Of a stretch of 64,000 nucleotides of DNA, positions 28,991-42,518 are shown one piece after another. The stretch spans positions 62,001 to 126,000 of the forward strand of contig JAWDGP010008094.1 in NCBI GenBank assembly GCA_033675545.1, given 5' to 3'. The translations under genes and the position numbers were made by a program. The notes beneath the pieces are model-generated. The model was not told the DNA's origin. It searched no databases and was given only the letters and a program-made list of their open reading frames with translations. This DNA is from Elysia crispata. Lineage: Eukaryota; Mollusca; Gastropoda; Plakobranchidae. Numbering within the stretch: position 1 is the stretch's first letter; every line of letters begins with the position of its first letter.

Positions 28991-29286
28991 AGTACCATAA
29001 AGAGGGGAAGGAAATGGAAAGGTGTCTACCTACTCTAAGTCACCAGACTCGAGGAAAAATAGTATTTTAATACAAAATTAAGTTCCAGTTATCTTTTGAG
29101 ATAATTTTTTCTAAGCTCCTGTCTTTGCAACCCCCCCCTCTCTCCCTCTCTCTCTTTCTCATTCCCCCTCTCTTTCTCACTGGTGTATGTATATTTTCCA
29201 ATTCTTCAAGATTATATTGTTATCTATATCTATTACATATCTGTTTCAACAATTCCCTCAAATTAAAAAAAAGCAACCCCCCCCCT

Positions 29287-30400
29287 ACCTGACCTGTAGT
29301 GCTACCTCTTTCAGCTCCTAGCCTCTCATACCCAGATTATACCTGACCTGTAGCCCTGCCCCTCTCAGCTCCTAGCCTCTCATTCCCAGATTATACCTGA
29401 CCTGTAGCCCTGCCCCTCTCAGCTCCTAGCCTCTCATTCCCAGATTATACCTGACCTGTAGCCCTGCCCCTCTCAGCTCCTAGCCTCTCATACCCAGACT
29501 ATACCTGACCTGTAGCCCTGCCCCTCTCAGCTCCTAGCCTCTCATACCCAGACTAGACCTGACCTGTAGCCCTGCCCCTCTCAGCTCCTAGCCTGTCATA
29601 CCCAGACTATACCTGACCTGTAGTGCTACCTCTCTCAGCTCCTAGTCTCTCATACCCAGACTATACCTGACCTGAAGTGTTGCCTCTCTCAGCTCCTAGC
29701 GTCTCATACCAAGACTAGGCCTAACCTGTAGCCCTGCCTCTCTCAGCTCCTAGCCTCTCATACCCAGACTATACCTGACCTGTAGTGCTACCTCTCTCAG
29801 CTCCTAGCCTCCCATACCCAGATTATACCTGACCTGTAGTGTTGCCTCTCTCAGCTCCTAGCCTCTCATACCCAGATTATACCTGACCTGAAGTGTTGCC
29901 TCTCTCCTCCTAGCCTCTCATACCCAGGCTATACCTGACCTGAAGTGTTGCCTCTTTCAGCTCCTAGCCTCTCATACCCAGACTATACCTGACCTGTAGC
30001 CCTGCCCCTCTCAGCTCCTAGCCTGTCATACCCAGACTATACCTGACCTGTAGTGCTACCTCTCTCAGCTCCTAGCCTCTCATACCCAGACTATACCTGA
30101 CCTGAAGTGTTGCCTCTCTCAGCTCCTAGCCTCTCATACCCAGACTATACCTGACCTGTAGTGCTACCTCTCTCAGCTCCTAGCCTCTCATACCAAGACT
30201 AGGTCTGACCTCTAGCAGTGCCCCTCTCAGCTCCTAGCCTCTCATACCCAGACTATACCTGACCTGTAGTGCTGCCTCTCTCAGCTCCTAGCCTCTCATA
30301 CCCACACTATACCTGACTTGAAGTGTTGCCTCTCTCAGCTCCTAGCCTCTCATAACAAGACTAGACCTGACCTGTAGCCCTGCCTCTCTCAGATCCTATC
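29287..30400. repeat. Minisatellite, 54-bp unit, ~20 copies
   Basis: The unit includes ACCTGACCTGTAG, CTCTCAGCTCCTAGCCTCTC and ATACCCAGACTAT. Copies differ at the CCCTGCC/TGCTACC/TGTTGCC position. One strongly diverged unit continues at about 30465-30495 (TATACCCAGATTACCTAG). Confidence 0.97.
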
Positions 30401-32885
30401 TTTATATATACAAAACCTCACTTTTCTATGTTTAATGTTTGCTTATTTAAACCTTTTTTACTCCTATACCCAGATTACCTAGTCTGCATTAGTGCTTCTT
30501 ATTTGCTGTATATTATTCTATACAGAGTTTGCTTAGAATGTTTGCTGGTACTCACTCACACAATAGATTGCACGATTAATCATCAGGCTATACCTCCTTC
30601 ACTTATATAATTTATAGACTGGTTATGTCCTGTAAGCTTCCACCCCATGATATCATTCTAATGGGCGCCATGCCCACTTATCAAAACACCTATTCACAAT
30701 TTAATATCGCTAAAAAATCAGCTATCGATTATTTGACATATATCGACTCTGACCTTGCACTTTATCGGCAAGCTTTATTAGATGCCTCCACTGTGTTTAT
30801 TTGTCCGCCACTAACGGACCCAAAGCGGTGAACAGCAAAGCAAACAGACCCAATACAAGAGAAGGACGAGGTATGCACAGATCACGTGATTTATCTGGAA
30901 ACGGCTGGTGAAAAGGAACAAAACTTTGTATATTTGATCTCTGGTTCACGTAACCTGATCAGTCCTAGTTTATAACTTATAAAATAAAAATGAAAACGCG
31001 CTGATGACTTGATAAATAAAGCTAAAATTCAATAAAAAAGGAAAAATGAGATTGTAGAAAGTGATATAAAAATCCTGCGGATTTCGTCTGCGCATCCTAA
31101 AGATGGAAAAACCTACACAATTTTTCGAACCTGTTCAAGATGGTCATGGAGGTTTTAGTCATAGAATGTTTTATTAGTGAAAATGGACATCATTCATGAA
31201 AATCCATTACATCTCAATGTATTGAGCAAAAAAAAAAAAAAAATAAATTTAAATCTGTTTCAAAGTTGGGACGCGAGAATTCAGCATAAAAAAACCAAAA
31301 CAAAACAAAAAAAAACCAAAGGCAACAACAACAATAACAACACGAACAACAAGAACAACAAAAATAAATAAAAGTAAACCCCCAACAAAATAACCTCCCA
31401 AATTTGAGAGAAAAAAAAAAAAATCTGCTGAGAGAGCCCGACTGTTAAGCTGCCTCAAGCTCTTTCCTTTTTTCTAAACTTTTTTTTATGAAAAAAAAAA
31501 AAAAAAAAAAAAAAACAAGAAAAAAAATAATCGAAGAAACGAGAACTATTTCCGGTGGCTGCTGGGTCCAGCCGTCCAGCCAAACCAACTCTGCTTCCGC
31601 TAACTAAGCCTGTCTGCTGGAGTTTGCATTTTTAAAAGCTTTAATCTCAGAGACAAAAAGTTTTTTTTTCTCCAAAGTTTTCATATAAAAGCATACTTGA
31701 TAAGCCTTACAAATTCTCCATTGGAGAGGAGAACTAGTTTTTATGCTATTTTATGGTACATCAAACAAGATAAATGACTCAGCTAATCTCCGAAACAAGA
31801 TTTTTTTTTTTTTGTTCTGACAGTCTTTGGATCGTGGATGTTTTTGTAAGGATTTAATCTCCTTAGTTTTCCTTCCTCACCGAGATTATAACTCAGGGCG
31901 ACAAGTTTCTTTTTTTTTTTTTTTTTTTTTTAGTAGAAACGACACAAGACTACTAAAGATACAAAAAGTTATAATTATGTTCTTATAGCCAAAAGTAAAT
32001 TCAGTTTTGGTAAGAGCCGAGTTTTTCTGAAGCATTGCAAGACCCCGGAGGTTTAAAGATAGTTAAAATAGTTGAGGGTGATGCAACACCAGCATAACCA
32101 GCCATCTTACAGCTCACAGCGTAAAGTTGCTCCTAAAAACAAGGAGCAGCGGTTTGGCTTGGTTTTTTTTTTGGAGTCCAAGTACTTCTCTCCCATAATG
32201 GAATGAATATTTAACAACAAACAACAGAAGCTTTCTTAAAGTTTTGTTCTGTGCATTACGCAATAAATTTTTTTTCTCTTATCTCATCGGATCACGTATT
32301 TTTGTAAATAATATCCTGGTATGATCCTCAGAAGATTTCTATTTTTTTTATCTGACATCAAAACTTGTGAAATCGAGACCCTCTGGAGATCTTCAGATCC
32401 AGCCCACATTCACAGCTATGGACAAAACGTTTTGGTTTCACAGAACTGCGGATGTTGTTGGATCTCTTCCAGTTCTCACTAGGTTTCCATCTCAAATAAA
32501 GGAGAAAAGGAAAGGGAGTAGGGTCTGTCAGAAAATGTATGCCCAGTGTTGCTCAAATGCCGGTACTCTGGTCAGTAATTGATGGAGGTCAGTGATCTCT
32601 CTCTCTCTCACAGCTGTAGCGATGCCAGCTAGATAGTCAAGAGTGAGCCCCAGAAATCTTTCCTTCTATACGCCGCACATTTTCTCTCATCCTAAGCATT
32701 CACATAGGGAAGCCTCTTGCCTAGGTGTCCCGAGACATGTACAGAGTTAATGCTGTAGCGCGCCAAATGTAGAAAAGCTCCACTTGAAAGCATTCTAATA
32801 TTTAGAACTGAGTTCTCCTTGGGTTTTATGGTAATATGACAAAGGATTGAGAGCACATGTAAAATCCAAGTACATTGTAATACAG
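30401..32885. other. Unique DNA with A and T homopolymers
   Basis: No supported exon. It contains A runs (25 A at 31491-31515), a T run at about 31910-31931 and an AAC-rich stretch at 31323-31370. A 68-codon ORF at 30625-30831 is unrecognised. Confidence 0.45.
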
Positions 32886-33432
32886 AAACTAGAATCTAGC
32901 TAGCTGTCAGAATTAATCTTTAGAAGAGAGAAACTAGACTCCAGCAAGCTACATAAGAATTGATCATTAGAAGAGAGAAACTAGACTCCAGCTAGCTACA
33001 TAAGAATTAATCATTAGAAGAGAGAAACTAGACTCCAGCTAGCTACATAAGAATTAATCATTAGAAAAGAGAAACTAGACTCCAGCTAGCTACATAAGAA
33101 TTAATCATTAGAAGAGAGAAACTAGACTCCAGCTAGCTACATAAGAATTAATCATTAGAAAAGAGAAACTAGACTCCAGCTAGCTACATAAGAATTAATC
33201 ATTAGGAGAGAGAAACTAGACTCCAGCTACCTACATAAGAATTGATCATTAGAAGAGAGAAACTAGACTCTAGCTAGGTACCTAAGAATTGATTATTAGA
33301 AGAGAGAAACTAGACTCCAGATAGCTACATAAGAATTGACCATTAGAAGAGAGAAGCTAGACTCTAGCTAGCTACAGAAGAATTGATCATTAGAAGAGAG
33401 AAACAAGACTCTAGCTAGCTACAAAAGAATTG
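32886..33432. repeat. Minisatellite, 47-bp unit, ~11 copies
   Basis: The unit contains AGCTACATAAGAATTAATC and ATTAGAAGAGAGAAACTAG with CTCCAGCTAGC. It runs directly into the ATT microsatellite: the last unit's GAATTGATTATT merges with it, suggesting that the microsatellite grew from within a unit. Confidence 0.97.
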
Positions 33433-33583
<151 letters not shown>

Positions 33584-33609
33584 TCATCTTCTTCTTCTTC
33601 TTCTCCTGT

Positions 33610-33930
33610 GCGAAACTCCACTCACCTATACTTAATGACTGTCCACTCACCTCCAGCTAACGACACTCCATTCACCTCCAGTTAATGACACTCCACTAAT
33701 CTCCAGCTAAAGCACTCCGCTGACACTCCACTCACCTCCTGTTAATAACACTCCACTCACCTGAAGTTAATGCCATTTCACTTGCACACTGTTCCTACAC
33801 TCTAGTATTAAACTCCCGTTATTCTAAAGCTCTCAATCATTTCTAGTGTTAATAAAACTCCACCCACATCCACTTAATGTCACTCCACTCATCTCCAGTG
33901 AATAAAACTCCACCCACCTCAAGTTAAAAA
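33610..33930. repeat. Degenerate ~24-bp repeat
   Basis: ACTCCACTCACCTCCAGTTAA-like elements recur irregularly about every 24-30 bp with many changes. This looks like an old, decaying minisatellite. Confidence 0.7.
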
Positions 33931-34071
33931 CATCATTCTTTCACTGTAGGGGACACTCTAACATTTAAATATTGTACACCTTAACTAATTGCGCTAAGAC
34001 GAGGAGTGTGTAGATTGTGGGATGTTACCACACACCGTTTTCAAACATCATCAGAAACTAATTGTAGACCT

Positions 34072-35940
34072 GGTGGCGACTGTGCGATCATAGTTCCGCT
34101 CACTCCACTAGATACTAGAGAGAGAAGCTGACATCAAAAGGCCTTTACTTGGCGATCATCACCCCGCTCACTCCGCTAGCCAATAGAGAGAGAAGCTGAC
34201 ATCAAAAAGTGTTTTATTTGGCGATCATCACCCCGCTCACTCCGCTAGCCAATAGAGAGAGAAGCTGACATCAAAAGGTCTTTTATTTGGCGATCATCAC
34301 CCCGCTCACTCCGCTAGCCAATAGAGAGAGAGGCTGATATGAAAAGGTCAATACTTGGCGATCATCACCCCGCTCACTCCGCTAGCCAATAGAGAGAGAA
34401 CCTGACATCAAAAGGTCTTTTATTTGGCGATCATCACCCCGATCACTCCGCTAGCCACTAGAGAGAGAGGCTGACATCAAAAGGTCTTTTATTTGGCGAT
34501 CATCACCCCGCTCACTCCGCTAGCCAATAGAGATAAAAGCTGACATCAAAAAGGCCTTTACTTGGCGATCATCGCCCCGCTCACTCCGCTAGCCAATAGA
34601 GAGAGAAGCTGACATCAAAAGGTCTTTACTTGGCGATCATCGCCCCGCTCACTTTTTTAGCCAATAGAGAGAGAGAAGCCGACATCAAAAGGTCTTTTAT
34701 TTAGCGATCATCACCCCGCTCACTCCGCTAGCCAATAGAGAGAGAAGCTGACATCAAAATTCCTTTACTTGGCGATCATCACCCCGCTCACTCCGCTAGC
34801 CAATAGAGAGAGAAGCTGACATCAAAAGGCCTTTTATTTAGCGATCATCGCACGGCTCACTCCGCTAGCCAATAGAGAGAGAAGCTAACATCAAAAGGTC
34901 TTTTATTTAGCGATCATCGCCCCGCTCACTCCGCTAGCCAATAGAGAGAGAAGCTGACATCAAAAGGCGTTTACTTGGCGATCATTGCCCCGCTCACTCC
35001 GCTAGCCAATAGAGAGAGAAGCCGACATCAAAAGGTCTTTTATTTGGCGATCATCACCCCGCTCACTCCGCTAGGCAATAGAGAGAGAAGCTGACATCAA
35101 AAGGTCTTTTATTTGGCGATCATCACCCCGATCACTCCGCTAGCCAATAGAGAGAGAAGCCGACATCAAAAGGTCTTTTATTTGGCGATCATCACCCCGC
35201 TTACTCCGCTAGCCAATAGAGAGAGAAGCCGACATCAAAAGGTCTTTTATTTGGCGATCATCACCCCGCTCACTCCGCTAGCCAATAGAGAGAGAAGCTG
35301 ACATCAAAAGGCCTTTACTTGGCGATCATCGTCCCGCTCACTCCGCTAGCCAATAGAGAGAGAAGCCGACATCAAAAGGTCTTTTATTTGGCGATCATCA
35401 CCCCGCTCACTCCGCTAGCCAATAGAGAGAGAAGCCGACATCAAAAGGTCTTTACTTGGCGATCATCGCCCCGCTCACTCCGCTAGCCAATAGAGAGAGA
35501 AGCCGACATCAAAAGGTCTTTTATTTGGCGATCATCGCCCCGCTCACTCCGCTAGCCAATAGAGAGAGAAGCCGACATCAAAAGGTCTTTATTTGGCGAT
35601 CATCGCCCCGCTCACTCCGCTAGCCAATAGAGAGAGAAGCCGACATCAAAAGGTCTTTTATTTGGCGATCATCACCCCGCTCACTCCGCTAGCCAATAGA
35701 GAGAGAAGCTGACATCAAAAGGCCTTTACTTGGCGATCATCGTCCCGCTCACTCCGCTAGCCAATAGAGAGAGAAGCCGACATCAAAAGGTCTTTTATTT
35801 GGCGATCATCACCCCGCTCACTCCGCTAGCCAATAGAGAGAGAAGCTGACATCAAAAGGCCTTTACTTGGCGATCATCGCCCCGCTCACTCCGCTAGCCA
35901 ATAGAGAGAGAAGCTGACAGAAAAATATCTTTACTTGGCG
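34072..35940. repeat. Minisatellite, 67-70-bp unit, ~27 copies
   Basis: Each unit holds GGCGATCATCACCCCGCTCA, CCGCTAGCCAATAGAGAGAG and GACATCAAAAGG, followed by CTTTTATTT or CTTTACTT. The last element causes the length difference. The two length types partly alternate at 35.2-35.9 kb, suggesting dimer duplication. Confidence 0.98.
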
Positions 35941-36011
35941 CAATAATAACATTTTTTAAATGAATAAGTAAAAACAAAAGAAAAAGAAAAAAAAATAAAG
36001 AAAAACAAGCA

Positions 36012-36130
36012 AAAAACCTAGTGCAGTGGTTGGAAGAGCTCCGATGGACCATCGCTAAGTTGATTCAATGGATTAAGGTTCGATGTGACAGGACCTTAGT
36101 GCCTGGCCCAATCATGCTAACATGACTCGA
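36012..36130 (+). mobile_element. Possible tRNA-derived SINE relic
   Basis: TAGTGCAGTGG (36019-36029) resembles a pol III A box and GGTTCGATGTG (36077-36087) a B box. The 58-nt spacing fits a tRNA with a long variable arm. An A-rich stretch lies just upstream. The tail is not recognised. Confidence 0.45.
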
Positions 36131-36372
36131 CTACCTGAACTGCAGGGTTTTTAGCTTAGAATAAAGGTCACCTACTGAGTATCCAATCCGGAGCACACCC
36201 CCATCCCCTCCCAAACATAATTCATTAGCAAATGATTTAAAAGTCTCCACAGCAGCGCATGAAAAAATAGCAAGAAAAGAAAACAAGGTTGGAATAAAAT
36301 CACGCTTAGTCTGAATGAAGGACTTTTTTTCCAAAAAAAGGGAAGAGAACATAATGCTATTATACCAATAAC

Positions 36373-36650
<278 letters not shown>

Positions 36651-38069
36651 AAGGGAAAGGGAAGGAAAGAGCAAGGAAAAAAAACCAAACAATTGCTTGA
36701 CTTTTATGTGGCCCTCCCAGACACATAAAAGAATGAAATAAATAAATCAACAGATAATGAAAACTTGCACGCGCAGGTGCCATCTTTGAGGGAGGAAAAC
36801 AACTTGTTTCTCCTGGAGTTTCACTGGAGAAACGCAAATAACCTGCTAGGGTTTCGGCACTGTGGGAGTTTTGCTCCAACCACACTTTGGGTGATCCCGG
36901 TTCCTCTGGCCTTAAGCCATAGCTGCCCGACTGAGAAAAACAAAACCCAAACCTCCATCTATTTCCGCTTGGTTACCAGCGTCAGAAAGTCCTCGCGTTC
37001 CCCTCTGTAACCTCCGGCCGGTCCCCAGGGAGCGAGCAAGTCTCCAGCTTTTTTCAAGTCAATTATTTACTGGAGTCTCTAAATTCAGCAATAAAACTCC
37101 GGAACAAACACCCGATTGGAAACAGTTCATTATTTCTCCAGCTACTGGCGCTGTCCCTGGTTCCAAAAAAAGGCTTGGAAGTTCACACCTGTGGGCCAAA
37201 TTAAACGAGGCGAGAAATTTAAACAGGACACCTGCACATTAAACTATTTTGAGCTTTTTAAAGCTACCCCAAAAAGTTGAAATCAAAAACAAAAGAAGAA
37301 AACAACAAAAAAACGAAACAAAACTAGATTTTCATCTTTAGATATATCCTATGAAATTAGCCAAGAGAACTAAAAACTAAATATTGAGACGTGCTTGTAA
37401 CACAACTTTCTAGTTCAAAAGACAGCAAAAGTGCTTGATTGTGTGTGTGTTTTTGAAAGCAGTATCGTCAGCACGTACACTGTCCACATTTCCCGCCTCT
37501 GAGACTTGAGAAATCAAGACAGACAACACGCGTAGCCAGTAAGCCTCAGTGATGTGGAAATGCTATCACAACTCCATAGTTTCTTACCTAGACACAGCTG
37601 AGACAGCAAAGGCCAAACTATTGAGCTATTATATAAAAAAAAAAATCAGATTTCGTACGATCTTTCTTGCCTGGCCTTGTGCTCGATACAGGGCTGATCC
37701 TATTTCATTACATTTGTGAACAACGCAGCAAGCAGATCTTGCTGGGTTGGGTTTGCCCACTAGGTATTTTTGTACCACCTGCAGTTTTGTCACTGACACA
37801 ACCTGGATGTCGCGCTGGTGGATGGCGTGCCGCCTTGAGATGCTTACATCTGTGTCTCATAAGCTGAGTTGTGCCTTGACTCTTTTCTGACCATGCACCA
37901 GCCCAAAAGGTTAAAGTTCAAAATTTGAAAGCGGGCTGAGAACAAAGCTTCAGTGTTAACCACAGTGTGTGTGTGTCGATAGAGTTAGATTGGTCTCAAA
38001 CATCGAACAGGTCGCCTGCCCCCGTCAAGCAACAGAGCGACGTGGAGGGCGATTCTCTTCTCTTCTAAC
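36651..38069. other. Unique DNA upstream of the 42-bp repeat ORF
   Basis: Moderate GC content and no exon recognised. A CT-rich stretch (TTCTCTTCTCTTCTAAC) sits just before the ATG at 38070. It could be read as a splice-acceptor-like tract, but no AG follows it immediately. Confidence 0.4.
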
Positions 38070-38621
38070 ATGGGTGCCATTTACAAGAACCGTGAGGAAG
38101 TTCAAGGGCTGCTTAAGAGGTTACCGCTGGTGAATGAGGACGTTCAAGAGCTGTTTAAGAGGTTACCGCTGGTGAATGAGGACGTTCAAGAGCTGTTTAA
38201 GAGGTTACCGCTGGTGAATGAGGACGTTCAAGAGCTGTTTAAGAGGTTACCGCTGGTGAATGAGGACGTTCAAGAGCTGTTTAAGAGGTTACCGCTGGTG
38301 AATGAGGACGTTCAAGAGCTGTTTAAGAGGTTACCGCTGGTGAGTGAGGACGTTCAAGAGCTGTTTAAGAGGTTACCGCTGGTGAATGAGGACGTTCAAG
38401 AGCTGTTTAAGAGGTTACCGCTGGTGAATGAGGACGTTCAAGAGCTGTTTAAGAGGTTACCGCTGGTGAATGAGGACGTTCAAGAGCTGTTTAAGAGGTT
38501 ACCGCTGGTGAATGAGGACGTTCAAGAGCTGTTTAAGAGGTTACCGCTGGTGAATGAGGACGTTCAAGAGCTGTTTAAGAGGTTACCGCTGGTGAAGAAG
38601 TTTACCTCCAAGCCCAAGTGA
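38070..38621 (+). CDS. Possible repeat protein: 12 tandem 14-residue units
   Basis: ATG (preceded by TCTAAC) opens a 183-codon frame: MGAIYKN, twelve 14-residue units, then KKFTSKPK and TGA. The consensus is NEDVQELFKRLPLV. Unit 1 is REEVQGLLKRLPLV and unit 7 starts SED. The units are charged and amphipathic, and 14 residues equal two heptads, so a helical repeat is conceivable. There is no signal peptide or membrane segment. Against a real gene: the copies are almost identical at the DNA level, the few differences change amino acids, and a 42-bp unit without stops is expected by chance in about half of frames. Here only one of six is open. No known family is recognised. Confidence 0.3.
   Translation: MGAIYKNREEVQGLLKRLPLVNEDVQELFKRLPLVNEDVQELFKRLPLVNEDVQELFKRLPLVNEDVQELFKRLPLVNEDVQELFKRLPLVSEDVQELFKRLPLVNEDVQELFKRLPLVNEDVQELFKRLPLVNEDVQELFKRLPLVNEDVQELFKRLPLVNEDVQELFKRLPLVKKFTSKPK
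38091..38594. repeat. Minisatellite, 42-bp unit, 12 copies
   Basis: The unit contains GAGGACGTTCAAGAGCTG and AAGAGGTTACCGCTGGTG at an exact 42-bp period. Only the first unit and one base of the seventh differ notably, so the expansion is recent. Confidence 0.98.
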
Positions 38622-39049
38622 GGTGTGATAGAGTATGGATGCTGGGCAATATCTGTCAGGTCACCTAACATCTTTTAACTTCGAAGATGTCGCAATGTTT
38701 CTCTGAGGTTTAGTGAACGTGCAAAACACTCACACAGAGATAGATCTAAGCCCTTCCACCCCAGCTACCCAGCCTCAATGTATGGGAGGTCGCCTTCCTT
38801 CTATATCTCAGTTTTATGGTCGCGATTTCGGACACATCATCGTTTTATGGCCTCAGTTTTTTATGTAGGCGATAACTAACGTGTTATTTTGATATTTCAC
38901 AATAACCTCCCTTGCGATAGTCAAACTAATCAGGCCACTCAATTCAGTTGTATTTGTTTCCCGATACAATCCATACTCCTCCCAACTCGCTATAAATATC
39001 TGGAGGCAACAGGTGAATGATCAAGACTTTCAAGCTTTATTGACCTAGA
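38622..39049. other. Unique spacer
   Basis: Nothing recognised. Confidence 0.5.
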
Positions 39050-39424
39050 AGGTCATAGGCAGTTAACCAGAGAGATATCGACAAACATAGGAGGTCATAG
39101 GCAGTTAAAAAGAGAGATATCGACAAACATAGGAGGCCATAGAGAGTTAAACAGAGAGATATCGACAAATATAGGAGGTCATAAGTAGTTTAATAGAGAG
39201 GTATCGACAAACATAGGAGGTCATAGGTAGTGTAACAGAGAGATATGGACAAACATGGAAGGTCATAGGCAGTTAAACAGAGAGATATCGACAAACATGG
39301 AAGGTCATAGGCAGTTAAACAGAGAGATATCGACAAACATAGGAGGTCATAGGTAGTTAAACAGAGAGATATCGACAAATATAGGAGGTCATAAGTAGTT
39401 TAATAGAGAGATATCGACAAACAT
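39050..39424. repeat. Minisatellite, 42-bp unit, ~9 copies
   Basis: The unit contains AGGTCATAGGCAGTTAAAC, AGAGAGATATCGAC and AAACATAGG. It is unrelated in sequence to the 42-bp array at 38.1 kb. Confidence 0.96.
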
Positions 39425-39864
39425 GCATCTTTAGGTTTAGAGTTCTTCGTTCACTGTTAGAACAGTAGAAAGTAGTTCAGGTGCTCTAGTGTTTATGACG
39501 AGTGATGGGAAGTCTGGTTTTGAATGAGACGACAAGTCGGTGATGTTCCTAACAGGAATTCCGGTGATCCCAGAAGAGTTTGAAATCAGCATAAATGTTT
39601 CTTAGATAGTAACCAACATAAAAAATAACAATGATTTGCTACACAGTCATGTTATATCTGCCAGTCAAGGTACAGCATGCTAAAATGTTACATGAACCAA
39701 GATGCAACCATTATATAACAAGTATTATTCCATAGCTGTCCTGAAGATCTGGATCTTATACCGTCTGTGGCGCACTTAACATATGATATTAAATTTTGAA
39801 TGAGCCACAGCGAAATACGAAGTTTCGCCACAATATAAAGTCCGTCATGAAAACTATTTTAAGC
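39425..39864. other. Unique spacer
   Basis: Nothing recognised. Confidence 0.5.
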
Positions 39865-40240
39865 TTGATCTATTTGTTTAAAGAATCACGCTTTGTGACG
39901 CTTGTGGGCACTCGTCGTCGTGGTGACATTTTAGGCTTGTTGTATGTATTTATAGAATAATGGCGTTGTGATGCTTGTAGGCATACGTAGAGACATTTTA
40001 GCTTCATGTATTTATTTACAAAATCACGCTTTTTGACTCTTGTGGGCACACTTAAAGAATTTTAGGCTTGTATTTGTTCATAGAATCATGGCGTTGTGAT
40101 GCTTCTAGGCGCACATAGAGGCATTTTAGGCTTCTTGTATTTGTTTAAAAAATCACGCTTTTTGACCCTTGTGGGCACTCTTAAAGAATTTTAGGCTTGT
40201 TGTATTTGTTTATAGAATCACAGTGTAGTGATGCTTGTGT
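39865..40240. repeat. Degenerate dimeric repeat, ~130-bp higher-order unit
   Basis: Two related monomers alternate. One has AATCACGCTTTTTGAC (39884, 40022, 40151). The other has GGCGTTGTGATGCTT (39961, 40089; degenerate near 40217). Both share a TTTTAGGCTTGT/TATTTGTTTA segment. The dimer period is about 128-138 bp. Confidence 0.85.
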
Positions 40241-40251
40241 GTGGGTGATCA

Positions 40252-41033
40252 CTATTGGATCACTATTTAGATCTGATTGTAATGGAACCACCCACGATAA
40301 ATCACAATTCAAGACAGTCTATATAGAGTGTGGATGTTCACTAGATCTGGTTGTGGTGGAAACACCCACGATAGATCCCAGTTCAGGTCTGTATGGGGTG
40401 TTGATGATCACTTTTACATAACTAGATCTGGTTGTGGTGGAAACACCCACGATAGATCCCAGTTCAGGTCTGTATGGGGTGTTGATGATCACTTTTACAT
40501 AACTAGATCTGGTTGTGGTGGAAACACTCACGATAGATCCCAGTCCAGGTCTGTATGGGGTGTTGATGATCACTTTTACATAACTAGATCTGGTTGTGGT
40601 GGAAACACCCATGATAGATCCCAGTTCAGGTCTGTACGGAGTGTTGAGATCACTTTGACATAACTAGATCTGGTTGTGGTGGAAACACTCACGATAGATC
40701 CCAGTTCAGGTCTGTACGGGGTGTTGAGATCACTTTTACATAACTAGATCTGGTTGTGGTGGAAACACCCACGATAGATCCCAGTTCAGGTCTGTACGGG
40801 GTGTTGATGATCACTTTTACATAACTAGATCTGGTTGTGGTGGAAACACCCACGATAGATCCCAGTTCAGGTCTGTATGGGGTGTTGATGATCACTTTTA
40901 CATAACTAGATCTGGTTGTGGTGGAAACACCCACGATAGATCCCAGTTCAGATCTGTATGGGGTGTTGATAATCACTTTTACATAACTAGATCTGGTTGT
41001 GGTGGAACCACCCACGATAGATCCCAGTTTGAG
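40252..41033. repeat. Minisatellite, 81-bp unit, ~9 copies
   Basis: The unit contains ACTAGATCTGGTTGTGGTGG, CACGATAGATCCCAGTTC and GGTGTTGATGATCACTTTTA. The first copy (40252-40335) is degenerate. Because 81 is a multiple of three, short ORFs persist on both strands; they are not evidence of a gene. Confidence 0.97.
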
Positions 41034-41459
41034 CTCAATGCGTGAGGGAGGTCACGTGTGTGTCCTCACCTTGGACTACCAATAACGAAGAGAGAGAACT
41101 GAACCATAGAACAGACGGATCACACCCACCCACACCCACACTCACACACAAGAGAAGAGATGATCTGTTTCAGGTCAGGTTGGTATGATACGCCAGGATG
41201 GCTATTGTAGACAACTCGACCTTAGAGTTATTAACCTTCAGCCAGGAGAGAGGGCGGCAAGAGCAACAAGTCAGTTAGAACTCGGCCTGCAACAGCCTAG
41301 TCTCATGACGTCATATTGATTACGCCCCGCTTTTTTTCTTTAACTAATTATTGGCCGCTCACAAAGATAAAACATTCATGTGGTTGCAATTTTGATCAAA
41401 AAGGAATATAAATTATAATTATGGCCTTTATTTGAATATTGCAAGAGCATTATTATTTG
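41034..41459. other. Unique spacer
   Basis: Nothing recognised apart from a CA-rich stretch near 41120-41150. Confidence 0.5.
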
Positions 41460-41620
<161 letters not shown>

Positions 41621-42518
41621 ATTTTGATATGTTTACTGAATTGAGGCCAATGGATCAAAATCAAATATAATTATGACATAACTATTGACGTAATGACAAC
41701 ATGCATATGGATTTACAAGGATTGTTTGAAGCGGAAAACAAAAGAAATAATTTTAAATGATAAAGTAAAGAAGAAAGAGGGAAAAGACAAATTACTCAGC
41801 TTAGATATTCTACTCCACTTTACTAGCCACGGGAGTGTTCAAAAGCTAGCTTTATGCAGGTAATAATATTAAGGATACTTTTATTCCAATCTGACAATCT
41901 AACAACTCATTCGACGTCATCAGATTGATACTAAGATCTCTTTGGGCTCAGTTTGGGGTGACAATTGGAAACAATTTCTGAACTTATTGCAGTAAGCTTA
42001 TTGAGTTTACATCTAGGCTAGATAAACTAAGAAATGCAATAGGGCGCATTGACGTGTGTGATTTCCCACACTTCACATAAAGTGCAGAATGAAAGTCAGT
42101 TCATCCTTCAATCAATAACTTACACGAGCAACCAACACCTCACTCGAGAAACCGATAAAAAAATTTACCTCCAAGTCAACAATACCCCAGCCAAGAAACA
42201 CATTCTTCAGTTCAGCAAAAAAACTCCCTCGCCGAAACGACCAATCACTCTCCGAAACAACCAATCACTCACCGAAACAACCAATCACTCACCGATATGA
42301 ACTTCATACAAGCAAACTATAGCTAACCAATGCCACAGCCAGATATAAATTATACTTTCCAGGAACTCAAAATGTCTCACCGAAACAAGATAAGTAAGAA
42401 CTAAGCCGCCATCAAAACAAAATGCTTTTTCAAAAACTAAACAATATTTCCTCACAACAATTAAAGGAGAAAAAAAATGTTAAAATTTTCCATATTTTGT
42501 CGCTACGTGTGTTTCTCC
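41621..42518. other. Unique DNA with a small CCAATC repeat
   Basis: AT-rich. At 42233-42298 a 20-bp element, CGAAACAACCAATCACTCAC, is repeated about three times. No gene recognised. Confidence 0.55.

Noticed and set aside
30428-30610. ORF with LYPDYLVCI resembling the S5 segment of the nearby channel (LYPDYFLCI)
   Set aside because: The match lies in a diverged copy of the adjacent 54-bp minisatellite (TACCCAGATTA). It is on the opposite strand to the channel gene and has no flanking similarity, so it is coincidence.
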